Of a DNA stretch of 64,000 bases, positions 1 to 8,460 are shown piece by piece. A program made the translations under genes and the position numbers. Positions within the stretch are counted from its first letter, which is position 1; each line of letters starts with the position of its first letter. This DNA comes from Paracoccus ravus (GTDB taxonomy: Bacteria > Pseudomonadota > Alphaproteobacteria > Rhodobacterales > Rhodobacteraceae). The notes under the pieces are model-generated. The model saw only the letters and a program-made list of their open reading frames with translations, was not told where the DNA came from and did no database searches. The stretch lies in assembly GCF_004522175.1 (NCBI RefSeq), contig NZ_SDEB01000010.1, positions 1 through 64,000 on the forward strand, written 5' to 3'.

Positions 1-2
1 GG

Positions 3-506
3 ATCCTTCGGCCGACGAAGACCAGGATCGGTCACGGCAGGTTCTTCGCCACCAAGGTGCGGGACTGTGCAGGATGCGATCTCGCGGCCATGTGCCTTTC
101 CCCATAACGCAAGACCCGGGCAGTCGTGATCGTTCACGACTATCCCGCTCTCCTGAGGGCGCGACGGCGGCGGGAACGGTGGGGCGAGGAAGAAAATCGG
201 CTCTATCGGCGGCATCGCTGGCGGTCCGAAGGCTTCCATGGCGAGGCAAAGACCTGGCACGGCCTCGCCCGCGCGATGCGGCGCGGGCTCGAAAATATGC
301 GGATGGCCTTCCTCACCGCTGCAGCCATCAATCTCAAGCGGCTCGCGGCCATGATCTCTGAAATCTTGCGCAGCGCCATCTTTCCGCGACCCAAAGCCGC
401 CCATGGCGCCATCAATTGCCGCCAAAACCGACCTCCCGCTCGCACAGCTGCGTGGCGGCATGCGAATGAGGATCCACGCGTGAAAGCTGCATTCTTCAGC
501 AGCCCC
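3..506 (+). pseudogene. IS1182-like transposase, C-terminal remnant
   Basis: The frame starting at base 3 reads as the last part of a DDE transposase of the IS1182 type. The conserved C-terminal block SEGFHGEAKTWHGLARA is followed by RRGLENM and by AAAINLKRLAA. Upstream, a Cys-containing segment RFFATKVRDCAGC is also typical of this family. A TAA stop at 105-107 interrupts the frame, with family-like sequence on both sides (CLSP before it, RKTRAVVIVHDYPALLRARR after it). Beyond FFSSP, near base 506, the frame runs on without the usual stop. The window edge removes the N-terminal part, so the whole element cannot be judged. I read it as a dead insertion-sequence end. No terminal inverted repeat was recognised. 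Confidence 0.72.
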
Positions 507-788
507 ACACTGCAGGTCTGGACGTCAGAGCCAGACCTACGCATCGCCGATCCGATCCATCGAAGGTCGGGACCGGACTGCCAGCGGGCCGAATGCTTTC
601 GCCCGCCGCTTGCGATTGTCCGGCCTCGCGGAACCCTTTGAGCAGTTGAACAGAGCGAGCCTTGTCGGCCATGCGCGGCAATGCGGGTCTTCGCCGCGCA
701 TGGCTGGCGGGACAATCCCAGATCCTCCCCTTGCCGTATGGCCCGGGGTGAACCCTGACGGTCCGGCCATTCGAATTCGGCCCCTGTG

Positions 789-1448
789 TCAGGCCGGCCA
801 GACGGATTGAAGCCGCTCGCCGGCAAGAATCCGGTCACGCGCCGCGGCCTCGTGCTTGCCAAGAAGGTCCGCCTGATCGGCCACCGCGGCTAGGTGCTCC
901 TTCGGAATGCAGACAACGCCGTCGATGTCGCCGAAAATCACGTCACCCGGCCGGATCGTGACGCGGCCGATGCTGATCGGGACCTGGGCCTTGATCGGTT
1001 CTTTCTTGCCCGTCACGCCCACCGGGCTGGGCTCAAGACCGAAGAGCGGATAGCCAAGCCTGCGCACCTGCGCGAGGTCTCTGACGGTGCCGTTCACGAT
1101 CGTTGCGGCCGCTCCGCGGGTCTTGGCCCCGCTGCTCATCAACTCGCCCGAACATGAGCCGGGCGCGCAGGAGGCGTCGCAGACGAGGATACCGCCCTGG
1201 GGCGCATTGTCGATGGCGTGGTGATAGACGTCCTGCGGCTCACCCTTGCGATCCGAGGGGCCGAAGAGCACGGTCACCGCTGGCCCGCAGACGACTTCGC
1301 CCTCGCCAAGCGCCCCCAGCAGGCGGATCCCTTCCAGATGGCCCCAGAGGCCAAGCGCCTCCATGCTGTCGTGGATATCGCCGGAATACCATTTGGACAG
1401 GCGTGCGATGGCGTCCCAATCAGTATCCGAATAATCGAAATCAGGCAT
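789..1448 (-). CDS. RraA family aldolase-like protein (219 aa)
   Basis: Member of the RraA / 4-hydroxy-4-methyl-2-oxoglutarate aldolase family, which are cytoplasmic class II aldolases or decarboxylases of small oxo-acids. The family features GELMSSGAKTRGAA, NGTVRD (Arg123-Asp124, the pair used in the aldolases) and GDIDGVV are all present, and the length is normal. It starts with ATG inside the last 8 bases of the upstream fadR-type gene, so the two are co-transcribed and probably translationally coupled. Lying next to a divergent tctCBA-SDR operon, it is more likely to be a catabolic aldolase for an imported acid than a regulator of RNase E. The exact substrate cannot be read from sequence. 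Confidence 0.88.
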   Translation of the reverse strand: MPDFDYSDTDWDAIARLSKWYSGDIHDSMEALGLWGHLEGIRLLGALGEGEVVCGPAVTVLFGPSDRKGEPQDVYHHAIDNAPQGGILVCDASCAPGSCSGELMSSGAKTRGAAATIVNGTVRDLAQVRRLGYPLFGLEPSPVGVTGKKEPIKAQVPISIGRVTIRPGDVIFGDIDGVVCIPKEHLAAVADQADLLGKHEAAARDRILAGERLQSVWPA

Positions 1449-2190
1449 TCCCCGTCTCCTCCTCGTGGGCCTTGTCGATGGCGATCCGCAAATAGCGGGC
1501 GCTATTGTCGATCTGCGCGCGCATCAGGGCCTTGGCCCCGACCTCGTCACCCTTGCGCAGGCAGTCGTAGATTTCGGCATGCTCGTCATAGGCCGCGGCC
1601 AGGGATTTGGTGGGCACGCGGCTGGTCAGTTGGATGACCTCGCCGATGAGGGCTGCAAAATTGTCGTAGATGATCGAGAGAATGCGATTGCGGGCAGAAT
1701 GGACCAACGCCAGATGGAAGCCCGCATCGGCATCGACAAAGGCCGGGAAATCGCCGCGATCCCGCGCTTGCCGCATCCGTTCAAGCGCCTCGGTGACGGC
1801 GGGCGCAATCGGGTCCGATCCGGCGCAAAGGATGTCCAGCACTTCGCTTTCGATCATCCGGCGGGCGGCCATCAGTTCTTCCAGATAGGCCGGGTCGCTG
1901 GACAGGCGCTGCCGGACCGTGACCGCCAAAGTGCCCAGAAACTCGCCCACATCTTCGCGCACCACGGTCGTGCGGTCGCCATGACGGCGCTGGACAAGGC
2001 CCTTGGTTTCAAGCGTCTGGATCGCTTCGCGGACGGCGCGGGTCGAGACCCCGAACTCGCGCGCAATCGCGCTTTCGGAATCGAGCTTGTCCCCGATCTT
2101 CAACTCGCCGCCAAGGATGCGCGCCTCGATCGCGGCCGAGACGGTCGCATGCAGGCGGTCGCGTTGCGCGATCTGCGGGGCGGCCTTCAT
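1441..2190 (-). CDS. FadR-subfamily GntR transcriptional regulator (249 aa)
   Basis: The N-terminal winged helix-turn-helix is at about residues 10-75, with IGDKLDSESAIAREFGVS, STRAVREAIQTLETKGLV and RRHGDRTTV. It is followed by a helical FCD ligand-binding domain with the usual DADAGFHLALVHSARN and EHAEIYDCLRKGD segments. FadR-type proteins bind DNA as dimers and are usually released by an organic or sugar acid. The gene is divergent from tctC, and the intervening 153 bases carry a perfect 7-bp inverted repeat at 2272-2290, the obvious candidate operator. Its own downstream partner is the RraA-like gene. I infer that it represses the divergent uptake operon. Confidence 0.92.
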   Translation of the reverse strand: MKAAPQIAQRDRLHATVSAAIEARILGGELKIGDKLDSESAIAREFGVSTRAVREAIQTLETKGLVQRRHGDRTTVVREDVGEFLGTLAVTVRQRLSSDPAYLEELMAARRMIESEVLDILCAGSDPIAPAVTEALERMRQARDRGDFPAFVDADAGFHLALVHSARNRILSIIYDNFAALIGEVIQLTSRVPTKSLAAAYDEHAEIYDCLRKGDEVGAKALMRAQIDNSARYLRIAIDKAHEEETGNA

Positions 2191-2236
2191 GGGTGGTTTC
2201 CTTGCTTTTCTGTGTTCCGGGCCGCGAACTGCGTGG

Positions 2237-2266
2237 TTGACGCGAGTGTCGCGGCAGGGTTACGCT
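2237..2266 (+). promoter_or_regulatory. Possible promoter of the tctC operon
   Basis: TTGACG at 2237-2242 and TACGCT at 2261-2266 are separated by 18 bases and lie about 80 bases before tctC. The fit to the -35 consensus is good and to the -10 weak. The dyad at 2272-2290 begins right after the -10 element, a repressor-like position. Confidence 0.4.
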
Positions 2267-2271
2267 ACTTG

Positions 2272-2290
2272 TGACATAAGTCATATGTCA
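2272..2290. promoter_or_regulatory. 19-bp dyad, candidate FadR-type operator
   Basis: TGACATA-AGTCA-TATGTCA is a perfect 7-bp inverted repeat with a 5-base centre. It sits between the divergent fadR-type gene and tctC, just past a possible tctC promoter. Its position fits the operator of the neighbouring regulator, although the half-site is not the classic GT-N3-AC of several family members. Confidence 0.55.
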
Positions 2291-2343
2291 AGTGTCGCGG
2301 TAAGGAGGCCGCGATACGCATCATCAAGGGGGAGGAGAGACCC

Positions 2344-3327
2344 ATGACATCCAGGATTTCCGGGCTTGTCGGGCGCGTGCTGGGCACGGCGGGCGTGCTG
2401 CTGACTTTGACGGCAACCACCGCTTTGGCCGAATGGCCTGAAAAGGCGGTGACGATCATTGTCCCATGGTCGGCGGGCGGCGGCACCGATGCGACTGCGC
2501 GTGCCGTCGCGGAGGGGCTTGAGAAGCGCCTCGGCCAGCCCTTCAACGTCGTCAACCGGACCGGGGGCGGCGGTCTGGTCGGACATAGCGCGATCGTTCA
2601 GGCCAAGCCCGACGGCTACACGCTGGGCGTCATCACCATCGAAAGTGCAATGTATAAGTCCCAAGGCCTCGCAGGTGTCGCGCCAGAGGATTTTACCTAT
2701 CTCGGCCGGTTCAACGCCGATCCGATCGCGGTCAACGTGCGGGCGGATGCGCCCTATGCCGACCTGAACAGCCTGGTCGAGGCGGTCAAGGCGGATCCCG
2801 GCGCGCTGGCCGCGTCGGGCGCGAACCGGGGCGGGCTGTCGCATCTGGCCTGGGTCGGTATGTTGGGCAAGGTCGGCGTTGATCCGCTCAAGGCCAATTG
2901 GGTTGCCTCGGACGGCTCGGCACCGGCATTGCAGCAGTTGGCCGCAGGCGCGGTGCAGGTGGTTTCGACCTCGCCCGCCGAGGCGCGCGCTCTGGTCGAT
3001 GCCGGTGAGGCCAAGACCCTTGCCTTGATCTCGGGTGAGCGCAGCGGCCTTTACCCCGACCTGCCCACCGCAGACGAGGCGCTGAACATCAGTTGGTCGC
3101 CCTTGCCGTTCCGGGGCCTTGCCGGTCCCAAGGACCTGCCCGATGAGGTGGTCGCCAAGGTCGGGGCCGCGCTCAAGGATCTGACCGAAGAGCCCGAATT
3201 CCAGAAGTTCATGGCTTCGCGCGGCTTCTCGGTCGCCTATCAGGACGCGGCGGCCTTTCAGGCGACGGTCGAGACCGCCGCCGCCGGTCTGGGCGAGGCG
3301 ATGACCGCCGCCGGCCTGGCCAAGTAA
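2344..3327 (+). CDS. tctC: TctC/BUG-family periplasmic binding protein (327 aa)
   Basis: Solute-binding component of a tripartite tricarboxylate transporter. A signal peptide covers about residues 1-29, ending in TTALA before EWPEKAVTIIVPW, the characteristic start of mature BUG proteins. Further family landmarks are SAGGGTDATARA, VVNRTGGGGLVGHS and KPDGYTLG. The ATG is preceded by GGGGAGGAG at 2329-2337, an excellent ribosome site. It is the first gene of a plus-strand operon tctC-tctB-tctA-SDR. BUG proteins bind carboxylates through backbone contacts, so the ligand cannot be predicted beyond an organic acid. Confidence 0.93.
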   Translation: MTSRISGLVGRVLGTAGVLLTLTATTALAEWPEKAVTIIVPWSAGGGTDATARAVAEGLEKRLGQPFNVVNRTGGGGLVGHSAIVQAKPDGYTLGVITIESAMYKSQGLAGVAPEDFTYLGRFNADPIAVNVRADAPYADLNSLVEAVKADPGALAASGANRGGLSHLAWVGMLGKVGVDPLKANWVASDGSAPALQQLAAGAVQVVSTSPAEARALVDAGEAKTLALISGERSGLYPDLPTADEALNISWSPLPFRGLAGPKDLPDEVVAKVGAALKDLTEEPEFQKFMASRGFSVAYQDAAAFQATVETAAAGLGEAMTAAGLAK

Positions 3328-3336
3328 GGCGGGGCG

Positions 3337-3801
3337 ATGAAACTGGGCGACAGAATTGTCGGCCCCGGGCTGATCCTGCTCGGGGCTGGGGTGATCCTTG
3401 CCGCGATGCGGATCCCCGATGTGCCGGGGGTGCGCTTCGGGGCGGATCTCATGCCGGTGATCTGCGGCGGCGGCCTCGTGCTGTTCGGGGCGGCCCTCAC
3501 ACGTTCGGGACTGCGCGAGGGCGGGCCCTGGGCCAGCCTTGATGAATGGCGGGTCTCGCCGCGCAATCTTGCGTCGGCCCTCTGGGTTCTTGGCGGGCTC
3601 TGCGCGGGGCTTTTCCTGTTCGAGCCGCTGGGCTTTCCCCTGTTCGGCATCATCTTCATGTCCGGGCTGATGCTGCTGATGGGCGCGCGGCCCGTGACGG
3701 TGGCCCTGGTCGCGCCGCTTTTCGTCCTGACCCTCTATCTGACCTTCACCCGTGTCATGTTCGTCGATCTGCCGGCCGGGGTGCTGGAGGGCGCGTTATG
3801 A
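3337..3801 (+). CDS. tctB: TctB-family small membrane subunit (154 aa)
   Basis: Small four-helix inner-membrane subunit of the tripartite tricarboxylate transporter. Hydrophobic segments lie at about residues 10-28, 40-55, 75-95 and 98-135, including the double run GIIFMSGLMLLMG and APLFVLTLYLTF. TctB proteins are poorly conserved, so identification rests on size, topology and position between tctC and tctA. It begins 9 bases after tctC, and its TGA overlaps the ATG of tctA by 4 bases. Confidence 0.88.
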   Translation: MKLGDRIVGPGLILLGAGVILAAMRIPDVPGVRFGADLMPVICGGGLVLFGAALTRSGLREGGPWASLDEWRVSPRNLASALWVLGGLCAGLFLFEPLGFPLFGIIFMSGLMLLMGARPVTVALVAPLFVLTLYLTFTRVMFVDLPAGVLEGAL

Positions 3802-5333
3802 TGAATCCGGACGTGCTTTCCCTGGCTCTGGTGGAAGTCCTGCAATTCAAGGTGCTGGCCGCAATCGTTCTGGGGGCGGCCTATGGACTCTTCATCGGGG
3901 CCTTGCCGGGACTGACCGCGACCATGGCCACGGCGCTCCTGGTGCCGCTGACCTTCTACATGGACCCGCTGCCGGCCATTGCGCTGATCGTGTCCTCGAC
4001 GGCGATGGCGATCACGGCCGGCGATATTCCCGGCGTTCTGCTGCGGATCCCGGGCACGCCCGCCTCGGCCGCCTATACCGACGAGGCCTATGCAATGACG
4101 CGGCAGGGCCGGGCCAGCGAGGCCCTGTCGCTGGGCTTCTTCTTCTCGGCGACGGGCGGGTTGATCGGTGCGCTCGTGCTGCTGGTCTCGGGGCCGCTTC
4201 TGGCGCGGGTCGCGTTGAATTTTTCCAGCTTCGAATTCTTCTGGCTGGCCTGCCTCGGCCTTCTGACCTGCGCGCTGGTCAGCAGCCCGCAACCAGCAAA
4301 GGGCGGCGTCTCGCTCGTGCTCGGGCTGCTCGTCTCGACCGTCGGGCTTGACGTGACGACCGGCCAGCCGCGCTTTACCTTCGGCAGCGTCGAATTGTCC
4401 GGAGGCGTCAGCTTCATCCCGGTGATGATCGGCATGTTCGCCATGTCCGAGATCCTGCGCGGTTTCTCGGCCAGCGCCTTCGATCTGCCCGCCCCGCCCA
4501 AGGGCGAGGTCTACCGTCCGTATCGCGGCATCTTCTCGCTGGTGGCGCGCTATCCCATGAGCCTCTTGCGCGGCACCGCGCTCGGTTCGGCCATCGGGGC
4601 CCTGCCGGGGGTGGGGGGCGATCTGGCGGCCTGGATCGCCTATGGCATGAGCCGGCGCTTTTCCCGCACCCCCGAGAAATTCGGCACCGGTCACCCCGAG
4701 GGTCTGATCGAGGCCACTTCGTCGAACAATGCGGGCCTGTCGAGCGCCTGGATACCCGCCTTGGTCTTCGGCATCCCCGGCGACGCGGTGACCGCGATTG
4801 CAGTGGGCGTCCTCTTCATGAAGGGCGTTGCGCCCGGCCCGCGTCTTTTCGTCGAGAACCCGGTCATGCCGACCGCGATCATCCTCAGCTTCTTCGTGGC
4901 GAACCTGCTGCTCTTCCCGCTGGGATATTTCGCGATCAAGGCCGCAAGGCGCGTCCTGTCGGTGCCGCGTTCGGTGATCGTGCCGATGATCCTGATTTGC
5001 TGCTTCGTCGGGTCCTATGCCGTCAATAACAGCCTGTTCGGGGTCGGCACCATGATCGTGGCCGGACTTGTCGGCTATGTCATGGAACGCAACCAGTTCC
5101 CCATCGCCCCCGTCATTCTGGGGCTGGTGCTGGGGCCGGTTCTGGAACGCAACTTCATCATGTCGATGCAGATCTCGCATGGCAATCTCTTGGGCTTCTT
5201 CGAGCGTCCGGTTGCCGCCGCGCTTGGCGCGCTGGTCTGCCTGATCGTCCTCTTCACCCTCTTGCGCGCGCTTCGGCGCAAGCCGGCCTTGCCCGCCGGC
5301 GCTTCGACCATTCAGAAAGGATCAAACGGATGA
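3798..5333 (+). CDS. tctA: TctA-family large permease subunit (511 aa)
   Basis: Twelve-helix-class permease of the tripartite tricarboxylate transporter, which moves the acid delivered by TctC in symport. Family signatures are visible: GALPGLTATMATALL near the N-terminus, PGVLLRIPGTPASAAYTDEAY, the mirrored GALPGVGGDLAAWIAYGMSR, and SSNNAGLSSAWIPALVFGIPGDAV. The frame is open far upstream, but the ATG at 3798 overlaps the tctB stop as ATGA and gives the normal family length, so it is chosen; a second ATG follows directly at 3801. The end overlaps the next gene by 4 bases. Confidence 0.95.
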   Translation: MMNPDVLSLALVEVLQFKVLAAIVLGAAYGLFIGALPGLTATMATALLVPLTFYMDPLPAIALIVSSTAMAITAGDIPGVLLRIPGTPASAAYTDEAYAMTRQGRASEALSLGFFFSATGGLIGALVLLVSGPLLARVALNFSSFEFFWLACLGLLTCALVSSPQPAKGGVSLVLGLLVSTVGLDVTTGQPRFTFGSVELSGGVSFIPVMIGMFAMSEILRGFSASAFDLPAPPKGEVYRPYRGIFSLVARYPMSLLRGTALGSAIGALPGVGGDLAAWIAYGMSRRFSRTPEKFGTGHPEGLIEATSSNNAGLSSAWIPALVFGIPGDAVTAIAVGVLFMKGVAPGPRLFVENPVMPTAIILSFFVANLLLFPLGYFAIKAARRVLSVPRSVIVPMILICCFVGSYAVNNSLFGVGTMIVAGLVGYVMERNQFPIAPVILGLVLGPVLERNFIMSMQISHGNLLGFFERPVAAALGALVCLIVLFTLLRALRRKPALPAGASTIQKGSNG

Positions 5334-6148
5334 CCAAGGCTTTTTCGATCGAGGACCGCATTGCCGTCGTGACCGGCGGTCTGGGCCAGCTTGGCACGCA
5401 ATTCTGCAAGACCCTGGCCGAGGGCGGAGCCCGGGTCGCGATCTTCAGCCGCCGCCCATTCAGCCCCGAGCAGATCGCCGAGAAATTCCCCGGCCATTCC
5501 GAGCGCATCCGCGTCTATGTCGCCAGCGTCACCGACAAAGCCGCGCTCGAGCGCGCGACCGAAGATCTGATCGCCGATTGGGGCGTGCCGCATATCCTGA
5601 TCAACAATGCCGGGATCGACAGCAAGCCGAATGGCGATGCCGACCAGAACGCCCCCTTTGAGGATTATCCGCAGAAATACTGGAACGAGGTCATCGACAC
5701 GAACCTGACCGGGGTCATGCTGACGACGCAGGTCGTCGGTTCGCGCATGGCCGAGGCGGGCAGGGGCTCGATCATCATGGTCGGCTCGATGTATGGAATG
5801 GTCTCGCCGAACCAAGCGCTTTACGCCTATCGCGAGAAACGCGACGGCAAGCCTTTTATCAAGGCGATTTCCTATGCGGCGTCCAAGTCGGGGCTTCTGA
5901 ACATGACCCGTTACCTCGCCACCTATTGGGCCAAGAAGGGCGTCCGCGTCAATCTGGTGACTTTTGGCGGGGTCAAGACCGGCAGTTTCGACAAGGAATT
6001 CATTGACGCCTTTCTTGAGCGCGTGCCAATGGGGCGTCAAGCCGAGATCGAGGAATTCGGCCCGATCGTGCAATTCCTCGGCTCTGAGGCCTCTAGCTAC
6101 ATGACCGGGGCCAATCTGGTTCTGGATGGCGGCTTCACCTCGTGGTGA
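5330..6148 (+). CDS. Short-chain dehydrogenase/reductase (272 aa)
   Basis: Classical SDR. The nucleotide-binding motif is TGGLGQLG near residue 14, NNAG sits in strand 4, and a catalytic serine in GSMYGMV is followed by YAASK (Tyr/Lys). The C-terminal GANLVLDGGFTSW is typical. An insertion of roughly ten residues between the catalytic Ser and Tyr (REKRDGKPFIKAI) is seen in some sugar-acid SDRs. It is coupled to tctA by an ATGA overlap, so it probably oxidises or reduces the imported compound or its first product. The exact substrate and NAD versus NADP preference are unknown. Confidence 0.92.
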   Translation: MTKAFSIEDRIAVVTGGLGQLGTQFCKTLAEGGARVAIFSRRPFSPEQIAEKFPGHSERIRVYVASVTDKAALERATEDLIADWGVPHILINNAGIDSKPNGDADQNAPFEDYPQKYWNEVIDTNLTGVMLTTQVVGSRMAEAGRGSIIMVGSMYGMVSPNQALYAYREKRDGKPFIKAISYAASKSGLLNMTRYLATYWAKKGVRVNLVTFGGVKTGSFDKEFIDAFLERVPMGRQAEIEEFGPIVQFLGSEASSYMTGANLVLDGGFTSW

Positions 6149-6180
6149 GATGACCGGCGCGGGCGGTGATCCGTCGCGAT

Positions 6181-6207
6181 GTCGGCTTGGCTCGGGGCCA
6201 GGCCGAC
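6181..6207. terminator. Stem-loop between convergent genes
   Basis: GTCGGCTTGGC and GCCAGGCCGAC pair over 11 positions (one G-T wobble) around a 5-base loop. It lies between the plus-strand SDR and the minus-strand MFS gene. There is no clear T-tract, so it is a plausible bidirectional end signal rather than a textbook terminator. Confidence 0.45.
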
Positions 6208-6214
6208 GGAGGCC

Positions 6215-7342
6215 CTATCTCGTGCCGTTGCCTGACGGGACGCGCGTGCTTTGCTCCGCGTGGCTTGCGGGGCGAAGCGCGCCCGACAGGCCCGCAACCA
6301 GCAGCGCGAAACCGCCCACGATCAGGAACGAGACCCGCAGTGACGTGGCATGGGCGACAAGGCCGATTGCGGGCGGACCCAGCAGCATTGCGCCGTAGCC
6401 CAGCGTCGCAACCGAGGCGATGGCCTGGCCCGGGGGGATCTCGGCGTCATTCGCGGCGCGCGAAAAGGCCATGGGGATCACTGCCGCATAGCCCAAGCCC
6501 ATCAGAATGAAACCCAAGAGCGCCAGCGGGAAGTGGTCGGTCACGGCACATATGAAATAGCCGCAGGCGGCCAGAGCGCCACTGATCCGCACGACGCCAG
6601 CCGCTCCGAGGCGGGGCACGATCCGGTCGACCGACAGCCGCATGATGACCATGGTGGCGGAAAAGGCGGCATAGCCCAGGGTCGCCTGTGCCTCTGCCAT
6701 GCCCAGCACATCGCGCAGGTAGACCGCGCTCCAGTCCACCACGGCACCTTCGCCCAGCCCGCCGCAAAGCGCGATCAACCCGACCAGAACCAGCGGCCCG
6801 CGTGGCAGCGCAAAGGCCGGACCCTTTCGGGCAGAGCGACGGATCGTGGAATGCCAGGGCGCGCGCAGGAAAGGGCCAAAGACCATCGCCGTGACCAGCG
6901 CGGTCAGCAGAAAATGGACCCCGGTCCCCAGCCCGAGTGAGGTCGCCGCGTAGCCGCCCGCCGCGCCCAGCCCGGCACCAAGGCTCCACATCGCATGAAA
7001 GGATGACATGACCGTCCGGCCCATATGGCGCTCGACCTCGCTGGCCCAGCTGTTCATCGCCACGTCCATCGAGCCATGACAGAACCCAAAGGCGAAAAGT
7101 GCGACAGCCAGCGCCACCGGGGATCCGCTCAGCCCCACCAGCAGGATCGAGCCAAGATAGACGCAGGCGATCCAGCGCGTTACCCGGACCGCACCATAGG
7201 CATCCGACAGGCGTCCTGCCGGCGGAAACGACACCAGCGCCCCCACGCCCATCACCAGCAGCAGGATGCCGAGGCCACGCTCGTTCAGGTCAAGTCTGTC
7301 GACGAAAGTCGGGATGCGCGATGCCCAGGCACCCAGCAGCAC
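6215..7342 (-). CDS. MFS transporter, YbjJ-like (at least 375 aa)
   Basis: Major facilitator with about twelve hydrophobic segments. The loop between helices 2 and 3 carries GRLSDAYGAVRVTR, and SSFHAMWSLGAGLGAAGG resembles the YbjJ branch (MHGFYSLG in E. coli). The frame starts with GTG at 7342, but the translated sequence remains helix-1-like further upstream (VAAAFALNGV just before LLGAWASRIP). The true start is therefore probably upstream at a non-ATG codon; no in-frame ATG was found. It is convergent with the SDR gene. Substrate unknown; related proteins are suspected sugar or drug exporters. Confidence 0.82.
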   Translation of the reverse strand: MLLGAWASRIPTFVDRLDLNERGLGILLLVMGVGALVSFPPAGRLSDAYGAVRVTRWIACVYLGSILLVGLSGSPVALAVALFAFGFCHGSMDVAMNSWASEVERHMGRTVMSSFHAMWSLGAGLGAAGGYAATSLGLGTGVHFLLTALVTAMVFGPFLRAPWHSTIRRSARKGPAFALPRGPLVLVGLIALCGGLGEGAVVDWSAVYLRDVLGMAEAQATLGYAAFSATMVIMRLSVDRIVPRLGAAGVVRISGALAACGYFICAVTDHFPLALLGFILMGLGYAAVIPMAFSRAANDAEIPPGQAIASVATLGYGAMLLGPPAIGLVAHATSLRVSFLIVGGFALLVAGLSGALRPASHAEQSTRVPSGNGTR

Positions 7343-7938
7343 GCCATTCAGGGCAAATGCAGCGGCGACGCTGCGCCACGGGGTCAGAAGATCAGGAATG
7401 ACGAACCTCCGGGCCGTTGCGCATTGCGCCCGACCGGGCTGCAGGATCTGACAGGCGGCAGCGGACAGGCCCGGAACCGGTCCGGACAGGCTGCGCTGCG
7501 CCGTGAGTGACGGGTGGCTTCACCGCTGGCCGGATCGTTTCGACCGAGACAAGGAAATTCATGGCAGAAATGCAGATTCCGGGGCCGCGCCCATGGTTGG
7601 ACGGGTTCGCAGGGCTTCCTGTCGGATCTTGGTCAGCGTGAGAGACAACAGCGTTTGGCAGCAGATTTTTGACTTCCCGAAGCTTGCGTCACCCTGCCGC
7701 GAAAGGCAAGCTCCGACCCTGAGGCCGACCTGCGAGGGGAAGGACGCGGGCATCTCGCGGGCGCGTTACTCAGCAGCGCCACATATGGTCTTGCGACGGC
7801 GCGGCATGTTCACATCGGCTGCTTGGCAAGCGCGAAACGCGCGGCGCGGCGGGCAAAGGGGGGAACAGTGCGCCATCCGTTCCCCTTCATCCCTCGCAAC
7901 CCGAGGGCCGGAGATGCGAGACGGGGCAGCATGTTGGA
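7343..7938. other. Gene-poor stretch
   Basis: About 600 bases without a recognisable gene. The first 60-70 bases probably hold the real start of the MFS gene on the minus strand. The remaining open frames have compositions unlike proteins and match no family I know. Confidence 0.5.
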
Positions 7939-8460
7939 ATGCAAGCCGCTCTGGGGATCGTCACCGCCGCTGTCTGGGTGGTTTATCTGCATATCCTCGT
8001 CTCGGGATTTCGTCGTCAGCGCCGGACCGAAATCCTGATCACGATCGGCGGACCGAGCGCGGTGTCGGGCCATTTTCTGATTGGCAATCTGAGCCTTGAG
8101 CCGGTCTATGTGCTGGACATCCTGTTGACCTGTCGCGTGCGAGATCGACTGATCACCTTTGCGGTCGGGGACAGTGAAACGGGCGACGCCGAACTGGGAG
8201 AGGCAGGCAGGCTCACGGTGCAGACGCCGCTCAAATCAGGAAATCACGTGGATGCGCGAAAGGTCTGCAAACATTTGCGACGCTTCCAGATCCGGGCCCA
8301 GGAGGTTCGCGATATCGCGGATATCGCGGATATCGCGGATATCGCGGGACTGAAGGTGACGGTTATTGCCGCGACCGCCGCATCTTCGATGCATCGTTGC
8401 GGCAGAGCGCGGTTTGCATGTCTCAGACGCGCCCGAGCAGCCAAGAGTGCGGCCGATTGA
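7939..8460 (+). CDS. Hypothetical membrane-anchored protein with DIA repeat (173 aa)
   Basis: Not recognised as a named family. The N-terminus is one hydrophobic helix (GIVTAAVWVVYLHILVSGF) followed by the basic RRQRR, giving an inside C-terminus. A stretch around SGHFLIGNLSLEPVYVLDILL looks like a structured soluble domain. In the second half the protein contains Asp-Ile-Ala four times in a row, encoded by four identical 9-base units at 8311-8346, and then a low-complexity Arg/Ala-rich tail. The tail looks less protein-like, so the original stop may have been lost. Start is ATG with a weak ribosome site. It stands alone between unrelated operons. Confidence 0.5.
   Translation: MQAALGIVTAAVWVVYLHILVSGFRRQRRTEILITIGGPSAVSGHFLIGNLSLEPVYVLDILLTCRVRDRLITFAVGDSETGDAELGEAGRLTVQTPLKSGNHVDARKVCKHLRRFQIRAQEVRDIADIADIADIAGLKVTVIAATAASSMHRCGRARFACLRRARAAKSAAD
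8311..8346. repeat. Four tandem copies of a 9-bp unit
   Basis: GATATCGCG is repeated four times without change. It is in frame with the hypothetical gene and encodes Asp-Ile-Ala each time, so copy-number change would not shift the frame. Each unit contains a palindromic GATATC. Confidence 0.95.

Noticed and set aside
3735..5180. 481-codon open frame on the minus strand
   Set aside because: Shadow of tctA; highly charged, repeat-like translation and no motif.
8311..8346. Short tandem repeats considered as a CRISPR array or iteron origin
   Set aside because: Units are 9 bp with no spacers, and no cas or replication gene is near; simple in-frame tandem repeat.
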